This document shows positions 8,726-18,321 of a stretch of 64,000 nucleotides of DNA, piece after piece. The stretch's first letter is position 1, and every line of letters starts with the position of its first letter. Under the pieces are notes generated by a model. It saw only the letters and a program-made list of their open reading frames with translations, had not been told where the DNA came from and did not search any database. The DNA comes from an uncultured Lachnospiraceae bacterium (GTDB lineage Bacteria; Bacillota; Clostridia; Lachnospirales; Lachnospiraceae). The translations under genes and the position numbers were made by a program. The DNA lies in assembly GCA_947627245.1 (NCBI GenBank), contig CANQVH010000006.1, positions 1 to 64,000 on the forward strand. The letters are read 5' to 3'.

Positions 8726-11700
8726 TTATTTGCGGTCTTTTTTGCGCATTTTCAGAACCAGCAGAATGATCAGCACGATCACCGCCGCCGCAAGAAGCCC
8801 GATGTACAGGCCGATCGGCGTCTCATCGCCGGTCTGTGCCGCGGTCGTGTCCACGTTCGGATCGATCTCGCCGTTTCCGCCGTACCATCCGTCGGTGCCG
8901 CCGTATGACGGGATATTGTTCTCGTCCGACATGATCTCTTTCCAGTCGTCCTCCGTCGCGGTGCCGTACACTGAGTTCAGGAAGATCGTCTGGATCTCGC
9001 GCGTCTGCTGTGTGAACGCCGCCGTCGAATTGACCGCCCTGATATTGTAGCCGAACTGACTCTCGTTGCGGATCACGTGTCCGCTCTGATCCGTCTCGGC
9101 AATGTAGATCACCGCCTTGTCCTTCGTCCCAAGATTCAGCGTGATCTTCAGCGTGAGCTCGCTCTGATTCTTGAGGCTCAGCGGGATCGGGTTCGTGTAG
9201 AGCTTCGTAAACTGCGCGTCTTGGAACAGCCCCAGATAGAAGGTGTCTGTCACCGGATGCAACGATGTTCCCTCGTATACCCTCTTCGTCAGGTAAAGCG
9301 TCACCTTGGAGGACTTCGTCTGGTTCGTGACCGTGACCGTCTTGTCCTCGCCGCGTGAAACGGTCACAGACGGCTGGTCGATCGTCACATTGTAGGCAAA
9401 GGTATCGGAAGTGTCGATCCGATTCCCGTCCGCATCTACCTCGGCGAAATAGTACGTGGCGTTGTTCTCGCCCGGAAGCAGGATCCTTCTCCTCACGGAA
9501 GCGCCCGACGCATTTTCCAGCTTCAGGGTAATGATCTCCGGCTCATCGGAGAAATCCTCCTTTCTGTACATTCCTACATAGAATGTCTCCGACACCTTCT
9601 GCGCCGCTCCGGAAGCGGTCGTCACACGCTTTGTGACTGTCACCGTGCCGGTATAACGATATCCGGCCGGACGTCTGTTGTAAATATTCTGAATTACTGC
9701 GGTCTTCCGCTTGGCGTCCATCGGCACTCTGCCGTCGTTCGCGCATCTGATCTGGCTGCCGGAGGAAGCGGTCTTCACCTCTCCGTACTCGTCCGTCTCC
9801 GCCACGAAATAAGTCTCGTTGTGCTTCAGATTCTCGAACGTCACCGTCGTGCTCAGCTTATCCGTCACGATCTTCTTGACGTCGCTGACCTTTATCTTCC
9901 GGTCAGAGTCTTGGAACAGCGCCACATAGAAGGTACGGTTGCCTGGATAGTTGTTGTTGGGATCATAGGCATAGAGCTGATATTCTCCGCTGAACACCTG
10001 CTTTTCCACCGTAAGCTTGTAGTCGGTTGTCTGCTGCGTATCGTTTATGATGGTAACGGTCGTCACCTTTCCGTCCTCTACCGTAAACGGCACGTCCGCC
10101 GCCGGCGCATAGCCGGGATCGTCTCCCACGGGAGAAAAGTCTCCCTTCACGGGAATATGATCGACCTCGGACAGATAATAATTTTTTCCGTCCTCAAGAC
10201 CCGTATACTCGAGGTAATCAGAACCGGACAAAAACACCTTCCCATCCTTAATTGACAGGTTCCTTCCATTCTCATTCTTAATCGACAGGATCTTTCCATT
10301 CTCGTCCTTAATCACCAGCATCATATTCTTCAGATGCTGACCGCCGTGCATTACGCCGAACCGGACGACCGCCTGACTGAGCTGATTCGTGATTGCGGCT
10401 GTCGCCGACGGCACGGCCGCCGTCACCTCGATCACGCCGTTGTTTGTGATCGAGACCGCATAGCGGAGATCCGCCGCGCTCCTGTCCGCTTCGGTGAGCA
10501 CTTTCCCCTGCGCGTCCGTCTCGGCGACATAAACCTTCATCGGAGACGCCGTCGCTTTCAGCTTGTCATATGTAACCGTCGCCGCCGCGCCGCCGTTCAT
10601 GCTGAAGGTAAGCACCACCGGCTTTTCGCTCGTCGTGTTCGTCGCGGGATCCGTCACGGTCTCCGTGATCGGCTGCGTATGATTTTCATCCTTAAACAGA
10701 CCCGCATAGAAGGTCTCCGTGGAATTTCTCGCGTTGCCCTTGCTGTCCTTCAGCTCTTTCGTCAGCACAAGCGACGCATTGTAATAAAACCCGGTCGGAT
10801 ATATTGTGCCGTCACTGCCGTAATCGAGCACCAGTCCGCCCTCCTGCGTCCCATCCGTTCCCGTATCGAGCAGGGTAACCGTATCCGAACCGTTTTCAGT
10901 CACTTCGAAGCTCAGCGTTCCGGGAGCGTCAGCAGTCTTGTTCTCTCGGCGCAGGACCGGGTACGCGACCGTCTCCCCTTCCTTCGGCTGAAGCGCGTTC
11001 CCTTCCGCGTCGACGAGCTGCAGGGTATACTTGCCCGGAGCGAGTCCGGTAAATGTAAGATCTCCTTCTTCCTTATCTGCAGTAAATACAAGCTGACCCG
11101 GCTTAGGCGCTTCCGGTGTCTGCGTCCCGGATGTTGACGGATCTGACGTCGTCTCAGGACTCGGCGTCGCTTCAGGACTCGTCGTCGCTTCAGGACTCGG
11201 CGTTGTCTCTGGACTCGTCGCCGCAGCTTCCTTCACCAGCACGATCGAATAAGGGTCAAGCTTACTCTCGCCGCTGACCGCATAAATCGGCTTCCCGTCA
11301 AAGAGTATTTTTATAGAATCCTTAAAGGTAACATTCCCGGTCTCCGGCTGCGGATTCGTCCCTCTCGAGGTTGGATCGTCGATCGGCTTTGCCTCATCGA
11401 TCGGCTCTGCCGTGTCGATCGGATGCGGCGTATTCTCGTCGGCAACGATCACAGAGTCGTCTTCCGTCTCGGCAGCGTCGTCTTCGACCTCTCCCGGCTG
11501 ACTCTGCGCTTCCGTCCCGCTCTCCTTTTTTTCGCTCTCTTTTTCTGTTTCTTTGGAGGTCTCCTTCTCTTCCTTGGAGGTCTCTTTCTCTTCCTTGGAG
11601 GTCTCCTTCTCTTCCTCCGCATCCGCCTCATGCCCCTTGACGAACGCGATCGGCAGAAGCTCCTCGACGGATTCCGACACCGTCACGCTGTCCGCGTACA

Positions 11701-12742
11701 CCGCACCGGCAAGATCCGCATTCACGGTCACCGCCGCCTCCGGCGCAAGGAATGTTCCCTGCAGACGATCCGTGCCGCCCAACGTAAGATTTCCCTTGTA
11801 ACCGGAAAACTCGCCCTCCTCGTCCATCGCGGCGAAGTTGTACAGAATATCGCCCGGTTCGCTGTCTTCCTCGTATTTCACATCCTCTCCGGACAGCCGC
11901 ATCGCATATCCGGAAAAGCTCAGCGCCTGATCTGCGCTGTTAGCGATCACATTCACCACATAGTACTGCTTTGTGACGTCGATCACCTGATCGCTGAACT
12001 GATCGTCGAGCTGGGCAGTATCCAGCTTACCGTCCTCGTCCGCGTACAGATTGATCACCTGCACCGTAGAAGAGGATTTCGCGTTCGCAAGCTCAACGGA
12101 AAAATCCTTCAACGCCGCCGCGACGGCGCTCCCGTCAGCGTCGGCCGCAATCTCCTGCTCCTCCAAAAGACCGTCCGGCACAGTCACCTTCCCGGCCGCA
12201 AACAGATACGGCGCCGCCTGCTGCAGCTCCTTTGCCAGTTCATCCGCGGAATACTTCTCCCCGTCATTCTCGCGCTCCGAACGCTCCGTCTGCTCCTCGG
12301 TCTCTTCCTTATCCTTCTTCTTTGCCTTTTTCCCGGAAGCCTTTTTGGACGACTCCTCCGGCGCTTCCGTCTGTTTCTCCGTAGGCGCTTCCGTCGCCTT
12401 CTCGGTCGGCTTCTCCGTCGGTGCTTCCGTCACCTTCTCCGTCGGCGCCTCGGTCGGCTTCTCCGTCGGCGCTTCCGTCACCTTCTCCGTCGGTGCTTCG
12501 GTAGGTGCTTCCGTAGGCGGCTCGGTCGGCGCTTCCGTCACCTTCTCCGTCGGTGCTTCGGTCGGCGCTTCCGTAGGCGGCTCGGTCGGCGCTTCTGTCA
12601 CCTTCTCCGTAGGCGGCTCCGTCTGCACTGCCTCCGTCTGCGTCTCCGACTGCAGATCATCTGCCAAGATCACCGCCCCGTTCTGCAGAAGCATAGCCGA
12701 TGCAAGAACAATGGCTGCCAGTTTTCTGAACCTCTTATTCAT
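8726..12742 (-). CDS. Large cell-surface protein: TEAPTEKVTE repeats, choice-of-anchor-A-like domain, Cna-B-like repeats, C-terminal QTGDETP + TM + basic tail
   Basis: Signal peptide MNKRFRKLAAIVLASAMLLQNGAVILA; LQGTFLAPEAAVTVNADLAGAVYADSV; repeated TFYVGLF..D..../ET(D)xxG modules; C-term AAQTGDETPIGLYIGLLAAAVIVLIILLVLKMRKKDRK. Confidence 0.85.
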   Translation of the reverse strand: MNKRFRKLAAIVLASAMLLQNGAVILADDLQSETQTEAVQTEPPTEKVTEAPTEPPTEAPTEAPTEKVTEAPTEPPTEAPTEAPTEKVTEAPTEKPTEAPTEKVTEAPTEKPTEKATEAPTEKQTEAPEESSKKASGKKAKKKDKEETEEQTERSERENDGEKYSADELAKELQQAAPYLFAAGKVTVPDGLLEEQEIAADADGSAVAAALKDFSVELANAKSSSTVQVINLYADEDGKLDTAQLDDQFSDQVIDVTKQYYVVNVIANSADQALSFSGYAMRLSGEDVKYEEDSEPGDILYNFAAMDEEGEFSGYKGNLTLGGTDRLQGTFLAPEAAVTVNADLAGAVYADSVTVSESVEELLPIAFVKGHEADAEEEKETSKEEKETSKEEKETSKETEKESEKKESGTEAQSQPGEVEDDAAETEDDSVIVADENTPHPIDTAEPIDEAKPIDDPTSRGTNPQPETGNVTFKDSIKILFDGKPIYAVSGESKLDPYSIVLVKEAAATSPETTPSPEATTSPEATPSPETTSDPSTSGTQTPEAPKPGQLVFTADKEEGDLTFTGLAPGKYTLQLVDAEGNALQPKEGETVAYPVLRRENKTADAPGTLSFEVTENGSDTVTLLDTGTDGTQEGGLVLDYGSDGTIYPTGFYYNASLVLTKELKDSKGNARNSTETFYAGLFKDENHTQPITETVTDPATNTTSEKPVVLTFSMNGGAAATVTYDKLKATASPMKVYVAETDAQGKVLTEADRSAADLRYAVSITNNGVIEVTAAVPSATAAITNQLSQAVVRFGVMHGGQHLKNMMLVIKDENGKILSIKNENGRNLSIKDGKVFLSGSDYLEYTGLEDGKNYYLSEVDHIPVKGDFSPVGDDPGYAPAADVPFTVEDGKVTTVTIINDTQQTTDYKLTVEKQVFSGEYQLYAYDPNNNYPGNRTFYVALFQDSDRKIKVSDVKKIVTDKLSTTVTFENLKHNETYFVAETDEYGEVKTASSGSQIRCANDGRVPMDAKRKTAVIQNIYNRRPAGYRYTGTVTVTKRVTTASGAAQKVSETFYVGMYRKEDFSDEPEIITLKLENASGASVRRRILLPGENNATYYFAEVDADGNRIDTSDTFAYNVTIDQPSVTVSRGEDKTVTVTNQTKSSKVTLYLTKRVYEGTSLHPVTDTFYLGLFQDAQFTKLYTNPIPLSLKNQSELTLKITLNLGTKDKAVIYIAETDQSGHVIRNESQFGYNIRAVNSTAAFTQQTREIQTIFLNSVYGTATEDDWKEIMSDENNIPSYGGTDGWYGGNGEIDPNVDTTAAQTGDETPIGLYIGLLAAAVIVLIILLVLKMRKKDRK

Positions 12743-12919
12743 TAGAAATCCTCCCTATCCGAGTCATACCCTCCGCTCACGAATCGTATGACAGGTTTGT
12801 TGCTGTAAACATAATACGTCGTATATAGTATAGTACAATCTTTTTTCCACGTAAACAAAAATATTCTTAAAAATAAGACAATTTTTAGCAAAAATATCAT
12901 ATTATAAGTTTGCTTTTTA

Positions 12920-12948
12920 TTGACATCGGCCTGTCCGTCTACTATACT
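12920..12948 (+). promoter_or_regulatory. Sigma-A promoter TTGACA-N17-TATACT for the ATPase gene
   Basis: TTGACA TCGGCCTGTCCGTCTAC TATACT, just upstream of the CDS at 12990. Confidence 0.8.
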
Positions 12949-12989
12949 GAACTTGCAGGCGCTATCTCTGATTCGACAAGGAGACGGAT

Positions 12990-14378
12990 ATGAATTCCTT
13001 TTTTGCCAATGATATCAAAGAGCTGAATACGCTCTACAATCGGATCCAGTTTTCGTTTATCTTCCTCTACGGGCGGTACGGGACCGGAAAGACCAGCCTG
13101 ATCCGCGAATTTTGCCGTGACAAGGCGACGCTGTTCTACTCCGCGCAGGAGACCGTGCCCGCGGGACATTTAGACGCGTTTTACCGTCAGGTGGCGCGCA
13201 GCCTGAATACCAGAAAACTGCCGGAATCCTTTGACAACTGGGAGCAGGCGTTCTCGTACGTATCGGACTGCTCCTTTTCGCGGCGTCTCATCCTCGTGCT
13301 CGACGAGTTCCAGACGCTCGTCCGAAACTGTCCTGACTTTATGGAAGCGTTCGCATGGGCGGTGCAGCACGCGTTTCCGGCCGGAAAAGTATTTCTGATC
13401 GTATCCAGCTCGTCCGTCGGCTATGCCGGCGAGCTTATGGCGGAGCCGATCCGCGCGCCGTTTGACGTAATCACGGCGCGCGCGTTCCTCGACGTGCTCC
13501 CGTTCTCGGCATGCCAGTCTTTCTTTTCCGGCTTTGCCCCGAAGGAACAGCTTCTCCTGTACGGCGTCACCGGGGGATTTCCCTCCTGCGCGCCGCAGAT
13601 TCAGCCGAAGCTGTCCGTGCGCCAGAATATCCAAAGGCTGTTCTTCAGCGCGGATTCCCCGTTTCTCACGGCTCCTCTTGATACTCTGCACAGGGAGCTG
13701 AGGGAAATCTCGACTTACAATTTCCTGCTCGAGATCATTGCGTCCGGCGATACGAAGCTGACGGACATCGCGAAAAAAGCGTCCGTCGGCACGAACAAAT
13801 GCGCAAAGTATCTCGGCGTGCTGATCTCGCTCGGCCTGATACGAAAAGAATTCCCCGCTGCCGGGGAATCTCTGAAAAAAGTCCGCTATCAGTTCGCGGA
13901 CCATATGACGCGCTTCTGGTACCGCTTCGTCGGCCCGAATCTCAGCGACATCCTTTTCGGGCGCGGCCAGCAGGTATACGAGCAGCAGGTCCTGTCTTCG
14001 CTGGACGAATATCTGCTCCCCGTCTTTGAGACAGTCTGCGCCGAATATCTGGAGCGTTTGGCCGGCACCGGTCAGACGCCCTTCGTCTACAAGCACACCG
14101 GCGCATGGTGGACCGGCGGCACCAAACGCGAGCCGTTCCTGCGCATCCCGCTCGTGGCGACGGACGAACACCACACGGTGCTCGGCATCTGCCACAGCGC
14201 CGCCAAGCCTGCCGGAAAAGAACTGCTCGACCGGCTCTTGGCGCCGATGGACGCTTTCGGCGATCTGAAGCGCTATTGCTGTATTTTCTCCGTCTCCGGC
14301 TTCACGGACGAGCTGCGTCTGGCCGCCCGTCAGACCGGCAACGTATGGCTGATCGACCTCGACGACATCTGCGGATAA
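12990..14378 (+). CDS. AAA ATPase (archaeal ATPase / DUF234-type, STAND-like)
   Basis: Walker A GRYGTGKTSLIREF; RLILVLDEFQTLV Walker B; C-terminal DHMTRFWYRFVGPN (DUF234-like). Confidence 0.85.
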   Translation: MNSFFANDIKELNTLYNRIQFSFIFLYGRYGTGKTSLIREFCRDKATLFYSAQETVPAGHLDAFYRQVARSLNTRKLPESFDNWEQAFSYVSDCSFSRRLILVLDEFQTLVRNCPDFMEAFAWAVQHAFPAGKVFLIVSSSSVGYAGELMAEPIRAPFDVITARAFLDVLPFSACQSFFSGFAPKEQLLLYGVTGGFPSCAPQIQPKLSVRQNIQRLFFSADSPFLTAPLDTLHRELREISTYNFLLEIIASGDTKLTDIAKKASVGTNKCAKYLGVLISLGLIRKEFPAAGESLKKVRYQFADHMTRFWYRFVGPNLSDILFGRGQQVYEQQVLSSLDEYLLPVFETVCAEYLERLAGTGQTPFVYKHTGAWWTGGTKREPFLRIPLVATDEHHTVLGICHSAAKPAGKELLDRLLAPMDAFGDLKRYCCIFSVSGFTDELRLAARQTGNVWLIDLDDICG

Positions 14379-14442
14379 AATGTCGATCGTCTTCACTCTG
14401 CCCTGCGATTCCGCTATCGCCCGGCTCCGGGGATAAAGCTCT

Positions 14443-14874
14443 CTATTCCTCGTCGATCATCTTCACTCTGCGCACATGGCGCTCCTCGCCGGAAAACGGC
14501 GTGTTCAGGAACGTCTCCACAATCTTGCACGCAAGGCCGGGTCCGACCACGCGCGCGCCCATCGTCAGAACATTCGCGTCGTTGTGCAGTCTGGTCGCCT
14601 CCGCGCTGAAGCAGTCGCCGCAGAGCGCCGCGCGGATCCCCTTGTAACGGTTCGCCACCATCGAGACGCCGATTCCGGTGCCGCAGATAATAATGCCCTT
14701 CTCGCACGCCCCGGACAGAATCTCCTTCACAACCGCCCTCGCGTAGACGGGATAGTCCACGGAAGCCGGCGAATACGTGCCGCAGTCCTTGTACTCGATC
14801 CCCTTGCCGTCCAGATACTTCATAACCTCCAGCTTGAGCTCATAACCGCCCTGATCGCATCCGATTGCTAACAT
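14443..14874 (-). CDS. rpiB: Ribose-5-phosphate isomerase B
   Basis: MLAIGCDQGGYELKLEVMKYL, IIICGTGIGVSMVANRYKGIRAALC, HNDANVLTMGARVVG. Confidence 0.93.
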   Translation of the reverse strand: MLAIGCDQGGYELKLEVMKYLDGKGIEYKDCGTYSPASVDYPVYARAVVKEILSGACEKGIIICGTGIGVSMVANRYKGIRAALCGDCFSAEATRLHNDANVLTMGARVVGPGLACKIVETFLNTPFSGEERHVRRVKMIDEE

Positions 14875-15332
14875 AATAATTCCTCCTCGTTTAATTGTAG
14901 AACGAGCTTCGCGATCAGCACATCCAGCTCGCCGAAGCTCACTCCATAGTCTGCAAGTCCTCCCCCGTAAGGGTCTGACACGTCGCGTCCGTCTCCCGTG
15001 AACTCCGCGATCGTCTTCACACCGTCCGCAAGCTCACCGAAATGATTCTGAAGCTTTTGCCTGACGCCCTCGCCCGTCGCGAGGATCAGGGTCCGCTCCT
15101 CAAAATCCTCCGCAAGAAGCGGAGCGCTCACATGATCCTTCATCGTCAGCCCGTTGCTGACAAGCACCGCCTCCGCCTTTGGATTGACCGGCTCCGGGAA
15201 AAGAACGACCGCCCCTCTGGACGTCACCTCAAGCACATCCAGCAGAAATTTGCTCTGAAGGATCGCCTCCGCCATCGGGCCGAGCGCCGTATCCGAATTG
15301 CTCACAAAAATTAATCTGTCGTACCGTTTCAA
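14868..15332 (-). CDS. Low-molecular-weight phosphatase (YwlE-like) fold, predicted catalytically inactive
   Basis: IFVSNSDTALGPMAEAIL aligns with the LMW-PTP P-loop VCxGNxCRSPMAE; downstream DPYGGG retained; between tsaC- and rpiB-type genes. Confidence 0.8.
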   Translation of the reverse strand: MKRYDRLIFVSNSDTALGPMAEAILQSKFLLDVLEVTSRGAVVLFPEPVNPKAEAVLVSNGLTMKDHVSAPLLAEDFEERTLILATGEGVRQKLQNHFGELADGVKTIAEFTGDGRDVSDPYGGGLADYGVSFGELDVLIAKLVLQLNEEELLC

Positions 15333-15353
15333 ACCAATCGACTCCTTATCTGA

Positions 15354-16433
15354 TCACACGGCGATGATCTGGTGCCCGGCCGCTTTAATCAGTCGATTCA
15401 TGATCGCCTGCCCCATCTGCGGCGTATCAAACGCCTCGGAATAGATCACGCTCACATCCGACTCGTCGAACTCCCGCAGGATCCCATACAAGTGCCGCGC
15501 GATCGAACCCTCGTCCTGCCGGGAACCGATCGACTTCACAACCGCATTCGCGTAAAATGCCTGCGATTCATCGGTCCCGATCACGCCTGTGCGCTGTCCC
15601 TTCGCCGCGTTCGCCTCCGTCATGGCGTTGATCCGCTCCCGGACCTGCCGCTGCGGTCCCTGCACAATGAAAAGCTGCGCCTTCGGCGCATAATGGCGGT
15701 ATTTCATTCCCGGCGCCTTCGGTCTCAGATTCACATCCTCCGAGGTAAGCGCGCGGTCGACCTCCACCTCTCCAAGCACCCGGCCAAGCATCTCCCTGCT
15801 GATATAGCCCGGACGCAGGATCGTGGGCGTACCGTCGGTCAGATCGATAATCGTCGACTCGAGTCCGATCTCCACGTCTCCGCCGTCGATGATCATATCG
15901 ATCACCCCGTCCATGTCCTGCGCGACGTGCTCCGCCGTCGTCGGGCTCGGCCGTCCGGACGTATTCGCGCTCGGAGCCGCTACATAGCCGCCGCCCGCCC
16001 GAATCAGCGCGCGCGCCACCTCGTGCCCCGGCAGCCGCACCGCCACCGTATCAAGCCCGCCCGTCGTCGCAAGCGGCACCGCGTCGGACTTTTTCAGGAT
16101 CATCGTCAAAGGCCCCGGCCAGAACGCGTCCGCAAGCAGCTTCGCCTCCGCCGGAATATCGACCGCGATCTTTCCGATCGCATCCCAATCCGCGATATGC
16201 ACGATCAGGGGATTGTCCGACGGACGGCCCTTCGCCTGATAGATCTTCGCAGACGCCTTCTCGTCCAGCGCGTCCGCGCCCAGCCCGTATACCGTCTCTG
16301 TGGGAAAAGCGACAAGCCCGCCCCTGCGCAGAATCTCTCCCGCGCGGCGGATCCCGGCCTCATCTATACCGTCACGCATCCTCACGACGACCGTTTCCAT
16401 ACGTTTCCCACCTTTCAAGTCCAAGTATATCAC
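15354..16433 (-). CDS. L-threonylcarbamoyladenylate synthase (Sua5/YwlC type with C-terminal domain)
   Basis: GGLVAFPTETVYGLGADALDEKASAKIYQAKGRPSDNPLIVHI; GMKYRHYAPKAQLFIV. Confidence 0.93.
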   Translation of the reverse strand: MIYLDLKGGKRMETVVVRMRDGIDEAGIRRAGEILRRGGLVAFPTETVYGLGADALDEKASAKIYQAKGRPSDNPLIVHIADWDAIGKIAVDIPAEAKLLADAFWPGPLTMILKKSDAVPLATTGGLDTVAVRLPGHEVARALIRAGGGYVAAPSANTSGRPSPTTAEHVAQDMDGVIDMIIDGGDVEIGLESTIIDLTDGTPTILRPGYISREMLGRVLGEVEVDRALTSEDVNLRPKAPGMKYRHYAPKAQLFIVQGPQRQVRERINAMTEANAAKGQRTGVIGTDESQAFYANAVVKSIGSRQDEGSIARHLYGILREFDESDVSVIYSEAFDTPQMGQAIMNRLIKAAGHQIIAV

Positions 16434-16545
16434 TTATTCTGTCTTTTGTGAAACCATTTTCATAATTTTTCTCTTTTTCTGGTATTCAAACGGCAAATGC
16501 TGTGTTAAAATAGAAAAAAATGTGCAAACGGAGGCAATCAGATTT

Positions 16546-17613
16546 ATGAGTGAAGAAATTTTGACAGCGCAGACACCTGAAAACGAAGCACCGGAAGTCA
16601 CGGAAGTTCCGGAGACCCCGGAAGTCCCGGAGACGCCGGAAGCGCCCGAAATTCCGGAAGCACCGGAAGTGCCCGAAGTACCTGAGACCCCGGCGGTCCC
16701 GGAGACGCCTGCCGCTCCTGCAGAGAGCATGGCTGACTATGAAGATGCGATCGCGGCCTCGATGAAGCCGATCCACGAGGGCGATATCCTGAGCGGGACG
16801 ATCATCGGAGTTTCCGACGAAGAGCTGGTCGTGGATCTCGGCATCCATACCGACGGCGTGGTGCGTCTCGAGGACGCCAGCGACGATCCCTCTTTCTCCC
16901 TGAGGAGCTTTGAGGTCGGACAACCTGTCTCTGCCACGGTCATCCGCCGCGACAATGCGCAGGGCCGGATCCAGCTTTCCCTGAAAGCGGCCGCGGCCGT
17001 GCTCGGCTGGGAGCGTCTTCAGCAGTTGCAGAAGGATCAGTCCAACATCACCGTCAAGATCAACGAGGCAGTCAAGAGCGGCGTGACTACATACGTCGAG
17101 GGCATCCGCGGATTTATCCCGGCATCCAAGCTGTCCCTGAATTATGTGGAGAATCTGGATGAGTTTGTCGGACGCGAGATCGAGGTTCGCGTCATTACGG
17201 CGGATCCGGAGGAAAAGCGTCTCGTCCTCTCCGCGCGCGATATCCTGCGCGAGAAGGCCGAGGAGGAGCGCAAAAACAAAATCTCCAACGTACAGGTCGG
17301 CCTTGTGACCGAGGGCACGGTGGAGACATTACAGCCTTACGGCGCGTTCGTGAATCTCGGGAACGGCCTTTCCGGCCTGATTCATGTCTCGCAGATCAGC
17401 CAGCAGCGCATCAAGCATCCGTCGGCGGTGCTCAAGGAAGGCCAGACCGTCAAGGTGAAGATCATCGCGGTCAAGGACGGCAAGATCAGCCTCAGCATGA
17501 AAGCGCTTGAGGATGTCACAGCAGAGGCGATCGAGGAAGAGACCTACCATCTGCCGAAGGCCGAGGAAGCGACGACCTCACTTGCATCGCTGTTCAAGAA
17601 TATCAAGCTGTAA
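16546..17613 (+). CDS. S1 RNA-binding domain protein (30S ribosomal protein S1-like) with Pro/Glu repeat N-terminus
   Basis: ATG at 16546 after GGAGG; EVPETPEVPETPEAPEIPEAPEVPEVPETP; S1 motifs GDILSGTIIGVSDEELVVDLG.., LVTEGTVETLQPYGAFVNLGNGLSGLIHVSQIS. Confidence 0.9.
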   Translation: MSEEILTAQTPENEAPEVTEVPETPEVPETPEAPEIPEAPEVPEVPETPAVPETPAAPAESMADYEDAIAASMKPIHEGDILSGTIIGVSDEELVVDLGIHTDGVVRLEDASDDPSFSLRSFEVGQPVSATVIRRDNAQGRIQLSLKAAAAVLGWERLQQLQKDQSNITVKINEAVKSGVTTYVEGIRGFIPASKLSLNYVENLDEFVGREIEVRVITADPEEKRLVLSARDILREKAEEERKNKISNVQVGLVTEGTVETLQPYGAFVNLGNGLSGLIHVSQISQQRIKHPSAVLKEGQTVKVKIIAVKDGKISLSMKALEDVTAEAIEEETYHLPKAEEATTSLASLFKNIKL

Positions 17614-17656
17614 ATAACGGGGCGGAGCCTTCATACCGCCGCATATTCAAAAACCT

Positions 17657-17694
17657 AACGGGAGTCTGTCGCATCCTGACAGACTCCCGTTTTT
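17657..17694 (+). terminator. Intrinsic terminator after the S1-domain gene
   Basis: ACGGGAGTCTGTC-GCATCCT-GACAGACTCCCGT followed by TTTT. Confidence 0.9.
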
Positions 17695-17767
17695 AATGTC
17701 AATAAAATCATGCCCGATATGATTATGTGTGAGCAGACCTCAAAAATGAAACCTCAGAAATCAGATC

Positions 17768-18310
17768 TCAGAGATCAAGGACCCGGTACGTATGGTGCAC
17801 CTTGGGCAAAAATTTCGTGAGCACATCCTGCGTGCGCAGCTTCAGGCTGGAGGTATTAACACACGGATGGCAACCGAGATACTCTGATTCGACGACCTCC
17901 CGATCGATCAGAAGCTGCACGCGATTCTGCGTATCGTTCATCAGACCCATGATGCTGACCGAGCCGGGCGTGATGTCCAGAAATTCCTCCATATAAGACT
18001 CGTCCGCGAAGGACAGCCGCGGCGACTCAAGCATCCGCGAGACGTCCTTTGTCACGAATTTCTTGGTTCCCGGCATCATCAGAAGATAAAACTGCGTCTT
18101 CCGGTGATCGCAGAGAAACAGATTTTTGCAGATGCGGATGTCAAGCGCGGCATCCACCTCGTCGCATTCCGCGATCGTCATCAACGCCTGATGATCTGCC
18201 CTGTCATACGAAATTCCCAGCTCATCCAGCAGGTCGTACACGGCAAGTTCTTTTGGCAGTCTTCCGTCCGTGTTTTCCGGACGGCCATGATAGATCTCCA
18301 TTTGTCTCAT
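17768..18310 (-). CDS. YbaK/EbsC-domain protein (prolyl-tRNA deacylase, ProX-like)
   Basis: YDLLDELGISYDRADHQALMTIAEC...KNLFLCDHRKTQFYLLMMPGTKKFVTKDVSR...PGSVSIMGLMND...CHPCVNTSSLKL. Confidence 0.88.
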   Translation of the reverse strand: MRQMEIYHGRPENTDGRLPKELAVYDLLDELGISYDRADHQALMTIAECDEVDAALDIRICKNLFLCDHRKTQFYLLMMPGTKKFVTKDVSRMLESPRLSFADESYMEEFLDITPGSVSIMGLMNDTQNRVQLLIDREVVESEYLGCHPCVNTSSLKLRTQDVLTKFLPKVHHTYRVLDL

Positions 18311-18321
18311 TCCTTTTTCTT

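Noticed and set aside
12360-12620. Regular direct repeats that could be mistaken for a CRISPR array
   Set aside because: No unique spacers; repeats are contiguous coding repeats (PTEAPTEKVTEA) in an open frame.
11423-12745. 440-aa + strand ORF rich in Leu/Arg
   Set aside because: Antisense to the TEAPTEKVTE repeat protein; the repetitive LLRRRFRR is the reverse reading of the repeat.
12743-12989. Possible third c-di-GMP riboswitch upstream of the choice-of-anchor-A protein
   Set aside because: No GCAAACC / GGGACGCAAAGCC core in the leader; only AT-rich divergent promoter sequence. The leader of the giant adhesin (56170-56460) also lacks it.
13170-14396. 408-aa minus strand ORF opposite the AAA ATPase
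   Set aside because: The + strand ORF has Walker A/B motifs, an RBS and a consensus promoter; the minus ORF is Arg/Glu/Val-rich shadow sequence.
15372-16451. 359-aa + strand ORF opposite the Sua5/YwlC gene
   Set aside because: Arg/His-rich shadow translation; the minus strand product is a clear Sua5 family protein.
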